The translations under genes were made by a program, and so were the position numbers. The notes below the pieces were generated by a model. The model did no database searches. It saw nothing but the letters and a program-made list of their open reading frames with translations, and was not told where the DNA came from. From contig NZ_BAZX01000026.1 in NCBI RefSeq assembly GCF_001310955.1, positions 1-62,141 of the forward strand: a stretch of DNA of 62,141 nt. Reading direction: 5' to 3'. Shown here one piece after another: positions 18,722 through 28,217 of this stretch; position 1 is the stretch's first letter, and the number at the start of each line of letters is the position of its first letter. Source of the stretch: Marinifilum fragile JCM 15579 (GTDB taxonomy: Bacteria > Bacteroidota > Bacteroidia > Bacteroidales > Marinifilaceae).

Positions 18722-19618
18722 ATGTTAAAATTCACTATCAGAGTAATCTGTTTCTTAATGATTTTTACAAATACATTACTGTGCTTTTCGTGCAACAGCA
18801 ATACCAGATCAAAAGAAAATACACAGGAAAATAATCTCGCACAACCCCAGAATTTTGATTCTGTAAAAAAACTCTTCTACAATGTGCCAAGCCCTATACA
18901 GGTAACAGAATTAATGAAGAAAATGGACCTTCCTTATCAGCCAGATTTAATGAACTCTGTGAACAACGCCGACAACTATTTATCGCAAGCTGATATGGCC
19001 ATAAATATTGGAATTTATGGTGCTGATTTAAGTTATATCCGTATTTACAATCAATTTCAGGATGCTGCCCATTACCTTGCTGTCATCAAGAAGTTTACTC
19101 GTGAATTGGGCATACCTGAAGAGCAGGAAAAGCTTACAGCCAAACGTGTGGAGGAAAATATTGAGAATCAGGATTCCTTATTAAATATCATATCGGAAAC
19201 ATTTACCCAATCAGATAGTTATTTAAAAGAGAATCAGCGTGGAGGAACTGCTGCACTCATTGTTTTTGGTGGGTGGATAGAAACCCTATACCTGGCCACA
19301 AACATTATCGACTTAGAAAAACCTCAAAAAGAGTTGGTAAGCTTAATTGCCCAGCAAAAACATTCAGTTAAAAATTTAATTGGTTTGTTAAGTCAATATC
19401 GAAATGAGGAAAAAATTAATGAGGTATTACCTGATTTAAAGGAACTAGATGCCAAATTCAGAGAAATTGAGCAAGTTAAAAAAACACCATCGAGCTTAAA
19501 ATCGAAAAACGGAAAAACTATAATTCAAAATAAAGTTACTCTAACCGCTTCGAACGAAACGATTAGAAGCATTCATGAAATTAACAATCGAATAAGAGCC
19601 AAGCTTACCGAATTATAA
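18722..19618 (+). CDS. hypothetical lipoprotein
   Basis: 298 residues. An N-terminal lipoprotein signal (NTLLCFSC) is followed by a largely helical protein: FYNVPSPIQVTELMKKM, YGADLSYIRIYNQFQDA and a GGTAALIVFGGWIETLYLA helix. Proteins of this kind occur widely in Bacteroidota with no assigned function. The gene is followed after 22 bases by another secreted protein, so the two may form an operon. Confidence 0.75.
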   Translation: MLKFTIRVICFLMIFTNTLLCFSCNSNTRSKENTQENNLAQPQNFDSVKKLFYNVPSPIQVTELMKKMDLPYQPDLMNSVNNADNYLSQADMAINIGIYGADLSYIRIYNQFQDAAHYLAVIKKFTRELGIPEEQEKLTAKRVEENIENQDSLLNIISETFTQSDSYLKENQRGGTAALIVFGGWIETLYLATNIIDLEKPQKELVSLIAQQKHSVKNLIGLLSQYRNEEKINEVLPDLKELDAKFREIEQVKKTPSSLKSKNGKTIIQNKVTLTASNETIRSIHEINNRIRAKLTEL

Positions 19619-19640
19619 TTTCTGTTAAAACTCACTACTT

Positions 19641-20099
19641 ATGAAGATATTATTAAAATTCGCCATATTCACAATTTGTATTTTAGCCTTACCAAAATTC
19701 ACTTTGGCCCAGTGTAATGAATACACAAAAAAGGAATGTATCCCTCTATTGAATCCATACACTTTTAATGGGCAATTAAATAATGCGGTACTTTCGCAAG
19801 GAGAAACGGCTGAACTACAATTAACTTTCTATAAAGATCAGGAATATAGAATTCTTGTAAAAGGAGAAACACAACTGGGTAAGTTACAGTTCCAGTTGTT
19901 CGACACGGAATACAACCTACTCTACGATAATGCAGATGAAGACCATACCAACATTTGGGATTTTATGGTTGAAAGTACCGATGATTTTATCATTCGTGTA
20001 TTGGTTCCCGAAAATATGACCAAAGGGGAGATTGAAAGTGGCTGCGTTTCGATTCTAATTGGTTTTAGAGCTTTCGGTTCGAGAACAATATTTAAGTAG
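19641..20099 (+). CDS. hypothetical secreted protein
   Basis: 152 residues with a signal peptide (ends near FTLAQ) and a mature part with four Cys-containing positions near its start (QCNEYTKKECIPLL) and a beta-rich core (ETAELQLTFYKDQEYRILVK). No family assigned with confidence. It lies 22 bases after the lipoprotein gene and is followed by a perfect bidirectional terminator. Confidence 0.7.
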   Translation: MKILLKFAIFTICILALPKFTLAQCNEYTKKECIPLLNPYTFNGQLNNAVLSQGETAELQLTFYKDQEYRILVKGETQLGKLQFQLFDTEYNLLYDNADEDHTNIWDFMVESTDDFIIRVLVPENMTKGEIESGCVSILIGFRAFGSRTIFK

Positions 20100-20126
20100 T
20101 AATGCTGCTTGACAAAAGTTCACAGC

Positions 20127-20164
20127 AAAAAATAAGCTTGACAAATTTGTCAAGCTTATTTTTT
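20127..20164. terminator. perfect palindromic bidirectional terminator
   Basis: A 38-base perfect palindrome (core ATAAGCTTGACAAA and its complement) with A/T runs at both ends, between two convergent genes. Confidence 0.88.
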
Positions 20165-20184
20165 ATCTAGTATCGTAGAAAAGT

Positions 20185-21060
20185 CTACTTCAATATAAAC
20201 TTCGCGTTTCCGATGTGATTTCCTTCAGCAAATACATCAATTTTGTATTCACCTTCAATTAAGCTGCCATCATTGTCCCAGAAAATTGCTACTTCCAGCT
20301 CATCTCCTTCATAATCGATTTCACGCTTGGCAGAGTACACCAATTTGGTATTTTCAAAGTCGAATAACAGATTCTGTGGATTTCCAAGAACCACCTCATC
20401 CGGACGAGTCAAACGAACAAAAATTTCTTTAGCCCCTGTTGATGCTGTAATATTCTTTCGCAAAGTAAAACTGGTTTTCAATTTTACTGTTTTAGAAATC
20501 TTTTTAACCGTTTTTCCCTTTTTATTGATTGGATAACAAGCAAGTCCGGCAACATCAAGAGCAGCAGCCTTACTAATTACTTCTTTCATATTCTCGGTTG
20601 ATTCCTCAAGCTTTTGATTTCTCTCTTTTACCCAATCAATTTGCTTTTTCACTCTCTGATTTTCAGCAGTCAATAATTGGTTTCGAGTGTTCAATGAGTC
20701 AATTTGAACAATATAATCTCTAAGAACTTCTTTTAATGTTCCTAACTCACGCTTGTATTTGTTAATTTCCGCATACGAATTGTTTCGAAATACTTTCATT
20801 CTTTCCAGAAGCTCCGAGATTTTCTCTTGCTCCATTTTTAACTGAACATTTAAAGTATCGTTGCTTGTTTGCAATGAATCATAGTCCGCCGAAAGCAATT
20901 CAAGTTCGTTCTGTAAGCTTAATTTCTCTAAGGTAATTTCACCAATGTATCTTTTGTTTTCGCGATGTTCCGAGTAGTACATTACTGCAACAACAACCAA
21001 TACTATTCCCAATCCTATTAGTACGCCTTTGTAAATCTTATCTTTCTTCTCGTTTTCCAT
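20185..21060 (-). CDS. membrane-anchored coiled-coil protein of unknown function
   Basis: 291 residues: short cytoplasmic start, one membrane helix (about 10-27, YKGVLIGLGIVLVVVAVMYY), a coiled coil from about 35 to 165 rich in Leu, Glu and Lys heptads (LTAENQRVKKQIDWVKERNQ), and a beta-rich C-terminal domain of about 110 residues. A general Bacteroidota envelope protein layout; no function is assigned. It stands alone. Confidence 0.75.
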   Translation of the reverse strand: MENEKKDKIYKGVLIGLGIVLVVVAVMYYSEHRENKRYIGEITLEKLSLQNELELLSADYDSLQTSNDTLNVQLKMEQEKISELLERMKVFRNNSYAEINKYKRELGTLKEVLRDYIVQIDSLNTRNQLLTAENQRVKKQIDWVKERNQKLEESTENMKEVISKAAALDVAGLACYPINKKGKTVKKISKTVKLKTSFTLRKNITASTGAKEIFVRLTRPDEVVLGNPQNLLFDFENTKLVYSAKREIDYEGDELEVAIFWDNDGSLIEGEYKIDVFAEGNHIGNAKFILK

Positions 21061-21140
21061 ATCTCCCGTGGTAATTCAGTCTTTTTAATGTTTCGTGCAA
21101 ATTTACTTATCTTTTTTAAAAAATCCCTGTATCCATCATG

Positions 21141-21216
21141 TTATACCAATTGTATATCAAAAAGATTGCTAAAATCATTTTGCTTCTTACAATGCTTAAT
21201 TCAGTATCGGTATTAT
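21141..21216. repeat. dispersed palindromic repeat, copy D
   Basis: Ends TTATACCAAT and ATCGGTATTA are inverted relative to each other (two mismatches) and 76 bases apart. Same end sequences as copies at 27711, 30613 and 37186. Confidence 0.5.
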
Positions 21217-21295
21217 CATACCATAATTTCTGATTTAAAATGAATACACCATAAAACTTCAGTCAATTATTGTACCAAGTTAAAAATTGAAGCAC

Positions 21296-21332
21296 AAAAA
21301 AACGGAACTGTCATAAAATGAAACAGTCCCGT
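21296..21332 (-). terminator. terminator of the TonB-dependent receptor gene
   Basis: Read leftwards, ACGGGACTGT pairs with ACAGTTCCGT (one mismatch) and is followed by seven T residues, 50 bases past the receptor stop. Confidence 0.85.
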
Positions 21333-21380
21333 TAAAACTAACCCACAGTTTTTACTACAATTGCATGTAGAAATTTTCTA

Positions 21381-23828
21381 CTAAAAGTTGCCAATTTTCA
21401 CACCCAAGTAAATGGTTCTTGGATTTAATGGCCCGTAAATGTATCCTGCATCACGGCTTGGACCTCTATCAAAATCATCCTGGAACGAATTGAAAATGTT
21501 CTTCACACCAAAATCCAACTGTAATTTTACTTCTCTACCTAAATCGAAGTGGTAAGCAAAATTGATTCCCATATCCATAAAATCATCAGACTTTACAATG
21601 CTCTCTGTTGAAATTTCCTTTTCGTTTGGATCTAAACCTCCAGCAAGGTGAAGAACATCCATGGCACCTGTATACGAACCACTAAATGTTGCTGTAAACT
21701 CATGAATTGGTTTCCAGTTCATGGCAAAATATCCGTAACGCTCTGGAGTTCTTAAAATATTTTTACTCGAACTATTTGATGCATCATCATCGTCACCATG
21801 GTCGATTACCTCATCGTATTTGCTTGACTGAAGTGTCATTCCCATCTGGAAATCTAACTTGTATGATGGAGCCATTTTGAATTCAATATTTGCTCCTTTT
21901 ACCACAGCTCCTTCGGCATTTTTTCTTAAGGATACCACATTTCCATCTGCATCAGGATCGCTAAACTCATTCACAAAAGGGTCTTTTAAATCTGTATAGA
22001 AACCTTCTACCAAAAAGTAGGTCTGTGTTTTGCCAAAGGTTTTGGTAAAATCTAAAGAAGCAGTAAAACTGTTCGAAGTTTCCTCTTTTAGGTTGGGATC
22101 ATTCTCATGAATGATTCTTCTTGCGCCTGAAGCTTCAATATGCAAATCTTCGTTAAAAATTTGGGGAGCTCTAAATCCTCTGGCATAGCTGAAACGAAGT
22201 TGTGTTGGCTCTGATAATTTGAACAAGACATTCGCACGAGGACTGATTACAACATTCGAATCATCACTTCCATTCTCGTCGTTGGTAATGCTGTAAGAAT
22301 CCATTCTAACTCCCAAAAGGAAATTCATAAATCCCAAATCCCATTTACTTTGAGCAAATGCTCCAATGGTATTCGATTTTTGATCAGCAATGTTAGTCGT
22401 TGGAACAAATTTCGAAGTTTCGATATCGTAATAGCCCAACTTATCATCTTTCAATTGGTTGTATACATTCTCAACACCAAAAGTCAAATCAGCAGGTGAA
22501 AGCAATAGATTAGCCACTTTTGTGTGAAGCTGTGCTCCTAAAGAAACAGCCAAATCATCAGTCGTACCATATGAACTAAAATCTGGAATTGGCACATCCA
22601 ATGGATTTCCATTATCATCTTCCAAGGTAGCAGCACCATAATAACTATCTCTATCGATATGCTGCGCAGACGCATAAACAGATAATTTGGTGTGGCGATC
22701 CTGATTGAAGAACTGATCCCAAACAACTCCTCCTGAGTTAATTCTGTGTTTTACCTGTTCAGCAACCAAAGCCTGGTGTGCAGGTAAATCCAGTTGATCA
22801 CCTCCTCTACGAAACTCATCAACAATATGGTATTCAAGGGTAAGTTTGCCTAAATCACTAAATCTGTGATAAGCTCTTAAACCAGCACTTAAATTTTCGA
22901 TCTTCACCAAATCAGAATATCCATCTTCATTGGCATCCCAATCGTCACGCTGGCGGTTCATACCAAAGATGAAAATACCACTCTTGTTGTCCTCTGAAAC
23001 CACCGAAGCATTAAAATCTGCAGTAAAATCATTTGCTACACTTCCGGCTCCATCAGCGCCTACTCCAACTGCACCATATTTAAAACCTGCTTTAAACGAA
23101 TCACTAACAGGATCTTTTGTGATGATATTAATGGTACCTGCAATGGCATTCCCTCCAAAAAGAGCTGATCCTCCACCTCGCACAACTTCTACACGTTGTA
23201 TCATATTAGATGGAATGTGTTCTAGTCCGTATACTGCAGCCAAACCACTAAAAATTGGACGGCTATTAATCAGGATTTGAGTGTAAGGCCCTTCCAAACC
23301 ATTCATTCTAACCTGTGAGAAACCACAGTTGTTGCAGTCATTTTCAACACGCAAACCTGGTGAGAACACCAAACCATCAGCCAAAGTTGCTGCTGATGTT
23401 TGCTCCAACAATTTTGTTGAAATAGAATTTACCACAACTGGCGCATCCTTACGCTGTATATTGTTTCTATCGGCAGTTACAACAACCTGTTCCAGACCAA
23501 TAAAATCTTCTGCTATAGAAAATTCAAGAGATATTCCCTTGCCTGCTTTCAAGTCACACTCTTTTGTTTTGATTTGATATCCTACACAACTTGCCACCAC
23601 ATGGTAATGTCCCATAGGAACATCTTCAATTACAAATTCTCCTTCGAAATTGGTTACGGCACCAACAGAAGAACCTTCTAATGCTACAGTAGCGTATGGA
23701 ATAGGTTCTTTGCTATTTACATCAATAACTTTTCCTTTAATGCTAGCGGTAAGTTTTTCTGCATTAGCAGAAAACGAGAAACCAATCAGCATGCAAATGC
23801 CGACAAGTAGATGAGTTAAAATTCTCAT
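21381..23828 (-). CDS. TonB-dependent outer-membrane receptor
   Basis: 815 residues: signal peptide (to about 23), a CarboxypepD_reg-like domain (about 27-115, GKVIDVNSKEPIPYATVAL), a plug with VVVTADRNNIQRKDAPV as TonB box/plug start, a CNNCGFSQVRMNG Cys pair and VEVVRGGGSALFGGNAIAG, and a 22-strand barrel ending YLGVKIGNF. It imports a substrate with TonB energy. The substrate is not given by sequence; the histidine-rich membrane protein encoded just upstream on the same strand suggests a metal or metal complex. Full length and intact. Confidence 0.92.
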   Translation of the reverse strand: MRILTHLLVGICMLIGFSFSANAEKLTASIKGKVIDVNSKEPIPYATVALEGSSVGAVTNFEGEFVIEDVPMGHYHVVASCVGYQIKTKECDLKAGKGISLEFSIAEDFIGLEQVVVTADRNNIQRKDAPVVVNSISTKLLEQTSAATLADGLVFSPGLRVENDCNNCGFSQVRMNGLEGPYTQILINSRPIFSGLAAVYGLEHIPSNMIQRVEVVRGGGSALFGGNAIAGTINIITKDPVSDSFKAGFKYGAVGVGADGAGSVANDFTADFNASVVSEDNKSGIFIFGMNRQRDDWDANEDGYSDLVKIENLSAGLRAYHRFSDLGKLTLEYHIVDEFRRGGDQLDLPAHQALVAEQVKHRINSGGVVWDQFFNQDRHTKLSVYASAQHIDRDSYYGAATLEDDNGNPLDVPIPDFSSYGTTDDLAVSLGAQLHTKVANLLLSPADLTFGVENVYNQLKDDKLGYYDIETSKFVPTTNIADQKSNTIGAFAQSKWDLGFMNFLLGVRMDSYSITNDENGSDDSNVVISPRANVLFKLSEPTQLRFSYARGFRAPQIFNEDLHIEASGARRIIHENDPNLKEETSNSFTASLDFTKTFGKTQTYFLVEGFYTDLKDPFVNEFSDPDADGNVVSLRKNAEGAVVKGANIEFKMAPSYKLDFQMGMTLQSSKYDEVIDHGDDDDASNSSSKNILRTPERYGYFAMNWKPIHEFTATFSGSYTGAMDVLHLAGGLDPNEKEISTESIVKSDDFMDMGINFAYHFDLGREVKLQLDFGVKNIFNSFQDDFDRGPSRDAGYIYGPLNPRTIYLGVKIGNF

Positions 23829-23975
23829 TTCTTAGTATTTATAGTTTATGTAAATGTTTGTCAGAATTGACGTGTGTAAAAAGATCTACAGAGCCATGAA
23901 AGCACCGCATCATCAATATTACACCAATAAATAATAGGGTTCTGTACTCAAGCCATTGAATACAAAAATGAATTG

Positions 23976-24341
23976 CTATGCCAATACAGGAGGAGCCCGA
24001 TTGGGTAAAAGGGTAGCAAGTAAATTTTTCTTTACATGGTAATGATAGACTTTCGATACGTCAACCAATTTACCAAGTTGCAGGGCTACAATAATTACTG
24101 CAGCCAGCACAAATAAGAAACTTGTTAGTTGATTAATCGAAAAACAATCCTGAGCGGAATGTGAATGACCACTTGCTCCCTGAGTATTTCCAGAATTGTG
24201 AAAAGGGTGAGCGTGAACAATTAATTGTCCTTGATCATTTTTATGAACGTGCCAGTTGAATACAGCATTGCCTGCCAGCATCAACATGGCTGGTAAAAGG
24301 ATGCAGACAATTGCCTTCTTATATTTTTCAAACAAATTCAC
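23976..24341 (-). CDS. histidine-rich small membrane protein
   Basis: 121 residues: membrane helix near 11-28, an extracytoplasmic loop with histidines (WHVHKN, VHAHPFHNS, GHSHSAQD), a second helix near 90-110 and a C-terminal NRAPPVLA. Short proteins ending in R-x-PP occur beside metal-related loci in Bacteroidota, and the histidine cluster could bind Zn, Cu or Ni. It is transcribed ahead of the TonB receptor with a 147-base gap. Metal role is inference. Confidence 0.65.
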   Translation of the reverse strand: MNLFEKYKKAIVCILLPAMLMLAGNAVFNWHVHKNDQGQLIVHAHPFHNSGNTQGASGHSHSAQDCFSINQLTSFLFVLAAVIIVALQLGKLVDVSKVYHYHVKKNLLATLLPNRAPPVLA

Positions 24342-24461
24342 GTTCTATTCTATTGCATTACGTTAATAACACAACAAAAATAGACCACCTATGTTCAGCA
24401 AACAATACCTAATAGTTGGTATATTATATAAACAGTATGTTCCACAACACTTTTGGGGTGA

Positions 24462-25766
24462 TTATACAAAAAGACACTTATTCATAACCTCTTCATCGAT
24501 AGATAAATTCGATGGATTTGTCTTATCTATAGAATTTATTCGAGCATAATAATCATCCATACTACAAATCATTTCATGCTTGTACAAGTACCACAATTGC
24601 ACATTTTGCCACAATTTTTCACCGGGACCATATTTTGCTCGCCACTCGTAAGCCAATTCAGTTAATTGTTCAGATTCGGAACCAAATCGGTAAAAAACAT
24701 TTTTAAAAGAAATGGGATCAATTCCTGTTTGTTTTGCTTCATCGTATTTAAAGTCGGCAAATTCTATCAACTCCTGTATTTCCTTTCGACCTTCGAAGTG
24801 TGAATCGATAATGGAAAACTTGTGCAATCGCTCTACAAATTCAGATCCTGAAACATTCAAATGCTGCTTGCAATACTTCTCTAAAACCGAAAGTTGTTCT
24901 TTTAAATTGTCCATGCTATCTACCAAAACAATTTGAGAAGATATAATATCATCTTCGCTAAAAGATATTTCGTGCACAAACATCGAGCTCAATTCATCCA
25001 ATACCTTCTTCACAAAATCAAGATTCATATCATCGCTTTCGCAAATCAATAAGAAATGATCCTGATACCTGATCAATCGAACCAATTTGTCCTCGACATG
25101 AAACTTTAAGCTTCGCTTTAAAAACAGGCCTTTCTTGTTCAAATAAATCTGTAGCTCGGTTTTTTGCTCACTATTCAAATCGGCAAACTGCGCCAACTTG
25201 TTGTAATGAATCGAATAAGAATCCTCTATCAGATTCAAACGATCCGACACAATTAAATCCCCCTCGCTTCCTGGCTCGCAATCCACATGATTTAGAATAC
25301 ACACCCCATTCTCAACTGCCGATTTAATAATCGAAATCAACAATCGGTTGGCATTAATTTTAAACTCATTCTCCAGGCTAACAGAAGCACCTTCGCCTAA
25401 TTGCAAGGCCGATTCATATCGCGACAAATCCTTTTCTTTAATGGCATTGGAAAATAATCCTGCAAAACGCTTCTTCTCTTTCTGAACATGAAGGTATTCA
25501 TCAGGAAGAATCAAGTGAGGGAAACGCTCACGCAAACTGATAATGGATTTCTTGCCTGCATCTTTGGTATCCACAACGGTATGAAGCTTATTTTCAAAAT
25601 CGTACTTGCAAAACAAAGCACAACGAAAGCCCAGCCCCGAAGCAATTAAACAGAACAAAGCCTCCTTGAAACCACAGTTTGTAAATACAAAATCAAACTT
25701 GCTGCCAGTAGCTTCCTCTAAAAATTTTTTCCTGTTTTCTATCGAAAATGAAGATGAATCAACCAT
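24462..25766 (-). CDS. GlpD-like protein without an FAD-binding motif
   Basis: 434 residues. The start (ENRKKFLEEATGSKFDFVF), the middle (INANRLLISIIKSAVENGV) and the C-terminus (FADFKYDEAKQTGIDPISFK, FYRFGSESEQLTELAYEW, LWYLYKHEMICSMDDYYAR) follow aerobic glycerol-3-phosphate dehydrogenase. The Rossmann GxGxxG site expected after FDFV reads FTNCGFKEAL, and the substrate-side RSTKLIHGG region is replaced. It is about 100 residues shorter than GlpD. The reading frame is clean, so it is a conserved-looking pseudoenzyme rather than a decayed gene. Function unknown; the scaffold may bind a partner or ligand. Confidence 0.65.
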   Translation of the reverse strand: MVDSSSFSIENRKKFLEEATGSKFDFVFTNCGFKEALFCLIASGLGFRCALFCKYDFENKLHTVVDTKDAGKKSIISLRERFPHLILPDEYLHVQKEKKRFAGLFSNAIKEKDLSRYESALQLGEGASVSLENEFKINANRLLISIIKSAVENGVCILNHVDCEPGSEGDLIVSDRLNLIEDSYSIHYNKLAQFADLNSEQKTELQIYLNKKGLFLKRSLKFHVEDKLVRLIRYQDHFLLICESDDMNLDFVKKVLDELSSMFVHEISFSEDDIISSQIVLVDSMDNLKEQLSVLEKYCKQHLNVSGSEFVERLHKFSIIDSHFEGRKEIQELIEFADFKYDEAKQTGIDPISFKNVFYRFGSESEQLTELAYEWRAKYGPGEKLWQNVQLWYLYKHEMICSMDDYYARINSIDKTNPSNLSIDEEVMNKCLFV

Positions 25767-25803
25767 TTTACTTTTATTAACTTATTTTTGTACTTAAACT
25801 TTG

Positions 25804-25811
25804 TAATTTTG
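25804..25811 (+). promoter_or_regulatory. -7 box TAATTTTG
   Basis: TAATTTTG fits the TAnnTTTG consensus about 30 bases before the TTG start at 25843. No clear -33 box at standard spacing. Confidence 0.35.
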
Positions 25812-25842
25812 TTACGAATTTCAATTATCAAAACCAATCAAT

Positions 25843-27711
25843 TTGAAAAAGATAGCTTTAAACATCCTTCTGGGATTATCAGTTTCGTTATTTATATATT
25901 CTTGTGCTAATCAGGGTTACCCAACCGGTGGACCTGAAGATAAGACCCCTCCAAAGGTTACGGAAACCAAGCCTGAAAATTACGCTCTTAATTTTAAAGG
26001 TGGCAAAGTAGAGATTTTCTTCGATGAATTCGTCAAACTTGAAAATATCAATGAAAAGTTTGTGGTTTCGCCTCCGTTTAAGAAAGCTCCGATCGTAAAA
26101 TTAAAAGGGAGATCGATATATGTAAAACTAGAAGAGGAATTAAAAGAAAATACCACTTACACCCTTGATTTTGGAGATGGTATTGTAGACAACAACGAAG
26201 GAAATCCTCTGGGTGACTACCAATTTGTATTTTCAACTGGCGAAACAATCGATTCTTTAAGTATTAAAGGGAAGATTGACAATGCTTTTAACGAACTTCC
26301 GGTTGAAAAATCGATGGTAATGGCATACCTGAACACTCACGATTCAGTGCCTTTAACCAGCATTCCCGATTACATTGCATTAACAGACTCGGCAGGATAT
26401 TTTCAATTGAATAACCTGCGTGAAGGAACCTATAAACTTTTTGCCCTTGTTGATGGCAACAGAGACTATATGTACAATGGTCCTGGCGAAATGATTGGCT
26501 TTTTCGATGAATTGATTGTTCCTTCGGCTCACCGCTTTGAGCAATTGGATTCAATTGGTGGCGACTCTGTGGTGCTAAGCAAAGCTACCGCTTTGGAACC
26601 AAACAACATTCACATCAGAATGTTCGACGAAGAAAATCCATTGCAATACCTTACAGGATATAAACGACCAAGAAGAGAGAAGCTTGAGTTTGAATTCAAT
26701 GCCAAAAGAACTGATAGTTTAAAAATTGATTTTATAGGATTTGAAGAGAATCCAAATTGGTTTTTGGCTGAAATCAATCCAAGAAAAGACACACTTGCTT
26801 TCTGGATTACCGATTCGACCATTTACAAACGAGATACTTTATTGGCAGCATTACAATACCTGAAAACCGACTCTACAAACCAGCTTAGCCTATTTCAGGA
26901 TACCGTAAAACTGAACTTTAAAGACAAGAAAGTAGCTAAACAACCGAAAAATAAAAAGAAGCAAGTAAAAATTAAAAAGCCTCAATACCAGTTTAGCTTT
27001 AAAACCAGTTCGTCGCAAGATTTGCACAAAAACATTGCAATACATTTCGATGAACCCTTGGCTAAGATCAATTACGACAGCATTCATTTTTACCAAATGA
27101 AGGATACTTTGGAAATTCCTGCCGATTTTAAAATCGAGAAAGATCCAAAAAATCTTTTACAGTACAATTTCATTGTAGATTGGGAGCCTGAAACCAGTTA
27201 TAAAATTGACATCGACTCAACGGCATTCCAAAATATTTACGGTTTGTACAGCGACTCATTCCAAGGGAAAATTAAAACCCAGGAGCAAGAACATTACGGC
27301 AAGTTGTTTATGAATGTATCGGGTGTGAAAATGCCTACTTTGGTGCAATTGCTTGAAAGTGGAAAGAGTGAGAAGTTAATTCAAACCAAGAAAATAGAAT
27401 CCGATCAAACCATAATTTTCAATTACCTGGAACCAAAAACTTACGTGGTTAAAGTAATTGAAGATCGTAACAACAACGGTGTTTGGGATACTGGTAACTA
27501 CAAGGAAAAAGTACAACCCGAACAGGTATACTATTTCTATAAGGAATTAAAAATAAGATCGAACTGGGAGGTTGAAGACAGAATCATGATTCCTGCCAGC
27601 AAAGAGGTGGTATTCCAATCTCATGACCACAAGCACGATCTTGATCATGAGGCCAAAGAGATGAAAGAGGCGATCGACAAAAAAGCCAAGAAGAACAAAC
27701 GTAAAAAATGA
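25843..27711 (+). CDS. Ig-like (Big_5/SbsA-type) domain lipoprotein
   Basis: 622 residues starting with TTG (no ATG nearby; MKKIALNILLGLSVSLFIYSC is a clear lipoprotein signal). The N-terminal part has the widespread PTGGPEDKTPPKV motif followed by an SbsA Ig-like domain (VEIFFDEFVKL, NTTYTLDFGDGI), then further beta domains. These are outer-membrane-associated lipoproteins of unknown role common in Bacteroidota. The C-terminus is Lys- and His-rich (SHDHKHDLDHEAK). A palindromic repeat begins in its stop codon. Confidence 0.85.
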   Translation: MKKIALNILLGLSVSLFIYSCANQGYPTGGPEDKTPPKVTETKPENYALNFKGGKVEIFFDEFVKLENINEKFVVSPPFKKAPIVKLKGRSIYVKLEEELKENTTYTLDFGDGIVDNNEGNPLGDYQFVFSTGETIDSLSIKGKIDNAFNELPVEKSMVMAYLNTHDSVPLTSIPDYIALTDSAGYFQLNNLREGTYKLFALVDGNRDYMYNGPGEMIGFFDELIVPSAHRFEQLDSIGGDSVVLSKATALEPNNIHIRMFDEENPLQYLTGYKRPRREKLEFEFNAKRTDSLKIDFIGFEENPNWFLAEINPRKDTLAFWITDSTIYKRDTLLAALQYLKTDSTNQLSLFQDTVKLNFKDKKVAKQPKNKKKQVKIKKPQYQFSFKTSSSQDLHKNIAIHFDEPLAKINYDSIHFYQMKDTLEIPADFKIEKDPKNLLQYNFIVDWEPETSYKIDIDSTAFQNIYGLYSDSFQGKIKTQEQEHYGKLFMNVSGVKMPTLVQLLESGKSEKLIQTKKIESDQTIIFNYLEPKTYVVKVIEDRNNNGVWDTGNYKEKVQPEQVYYFYKELKIRSNWEVEDRIMIPASKEVVFQSHDHKHDLDHEAKEMKEAIDKKAKKNKRKK

Positions 27712-27745
27712 TACCGATCCTTTAATGAATAGATCGGCATTGTAT
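27711..27745. repeat. dispersed palindromic repeat, copy A (short form)
   Basis: ATACCGAT and ATCGGCAT ends in inverted orientation, 35 bases in total; same ends as copies B-D. Overlaps the stop codon of the preceding gene. Confidence 0.55.
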
Positions 27746-27876
27746 CCATTATTAATTTCATCTGATTATAATTTTCATTTTTAGGTCAGATGGAAGCCGC
27801 AAGATCAAAATAATCATTATCGAGTTTGATTAACAATTATTTTAATCATGCTTGTTTCATTTATAAACGATATAAA

Positions 27877-28188
27877 ATGTCAGTTTTAGTTGAATTTGCA
27901 ATATTCCCAACCGATAAGGGCGACAGTGTTAGTTCAGAGGTTAGCAAGGTAATTGACCTGATCCGCGAAAGCGGCTATAACTACCAACTTACTGCTATGG
28001 GAACCTTACTGGAAACCGATACCATGGCTCAGGCTTTAGAAGTGGTAAACAAATCGCACGATATTTTGGCCGAAAACTCGAATCGCATATACTGTACCAT
28101 GAATATCGATAGCCAAAAAGGCAAAAACAATCGCCTAAAAACTAAGGTTGAAGCCATCGAAAATAAGATTGGAAAAGTAAGCAGATAA
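27877..28188 (+). CDS. MTH1187-family thiamine-binding protein
   Basis: 103 residues from the ATG at 27877 (the in-frame TTG at 27826 only adds a non-conserved leader). The family signature is visible: MSVLVEFAIFPTDKGDSVS, the YQLTAMGTLLETD strand with the conserved MGT, and the final helix. These small ferredoxin-like-fold proteins (DUF77/YqgV) bind thiamine or its precursor hydroxymethylpyrimidine and probably form tetramers. A DUF3108 gene follows after 29 bases. Confidence 0.87.
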   Translation: MSVLVEFAIFPTDKGDSVSSEVSKVIDLIRESGYNYQLTAMGTLLETDTMAQALEVVNKSHDILAENSNRIYCTMNIDSQKGKNNRLKTKVEAIENKIGKVSR

Positions 28189-28217
28189 TACAAGTATAAA
28201 GTAATAAGGATAAAGTA

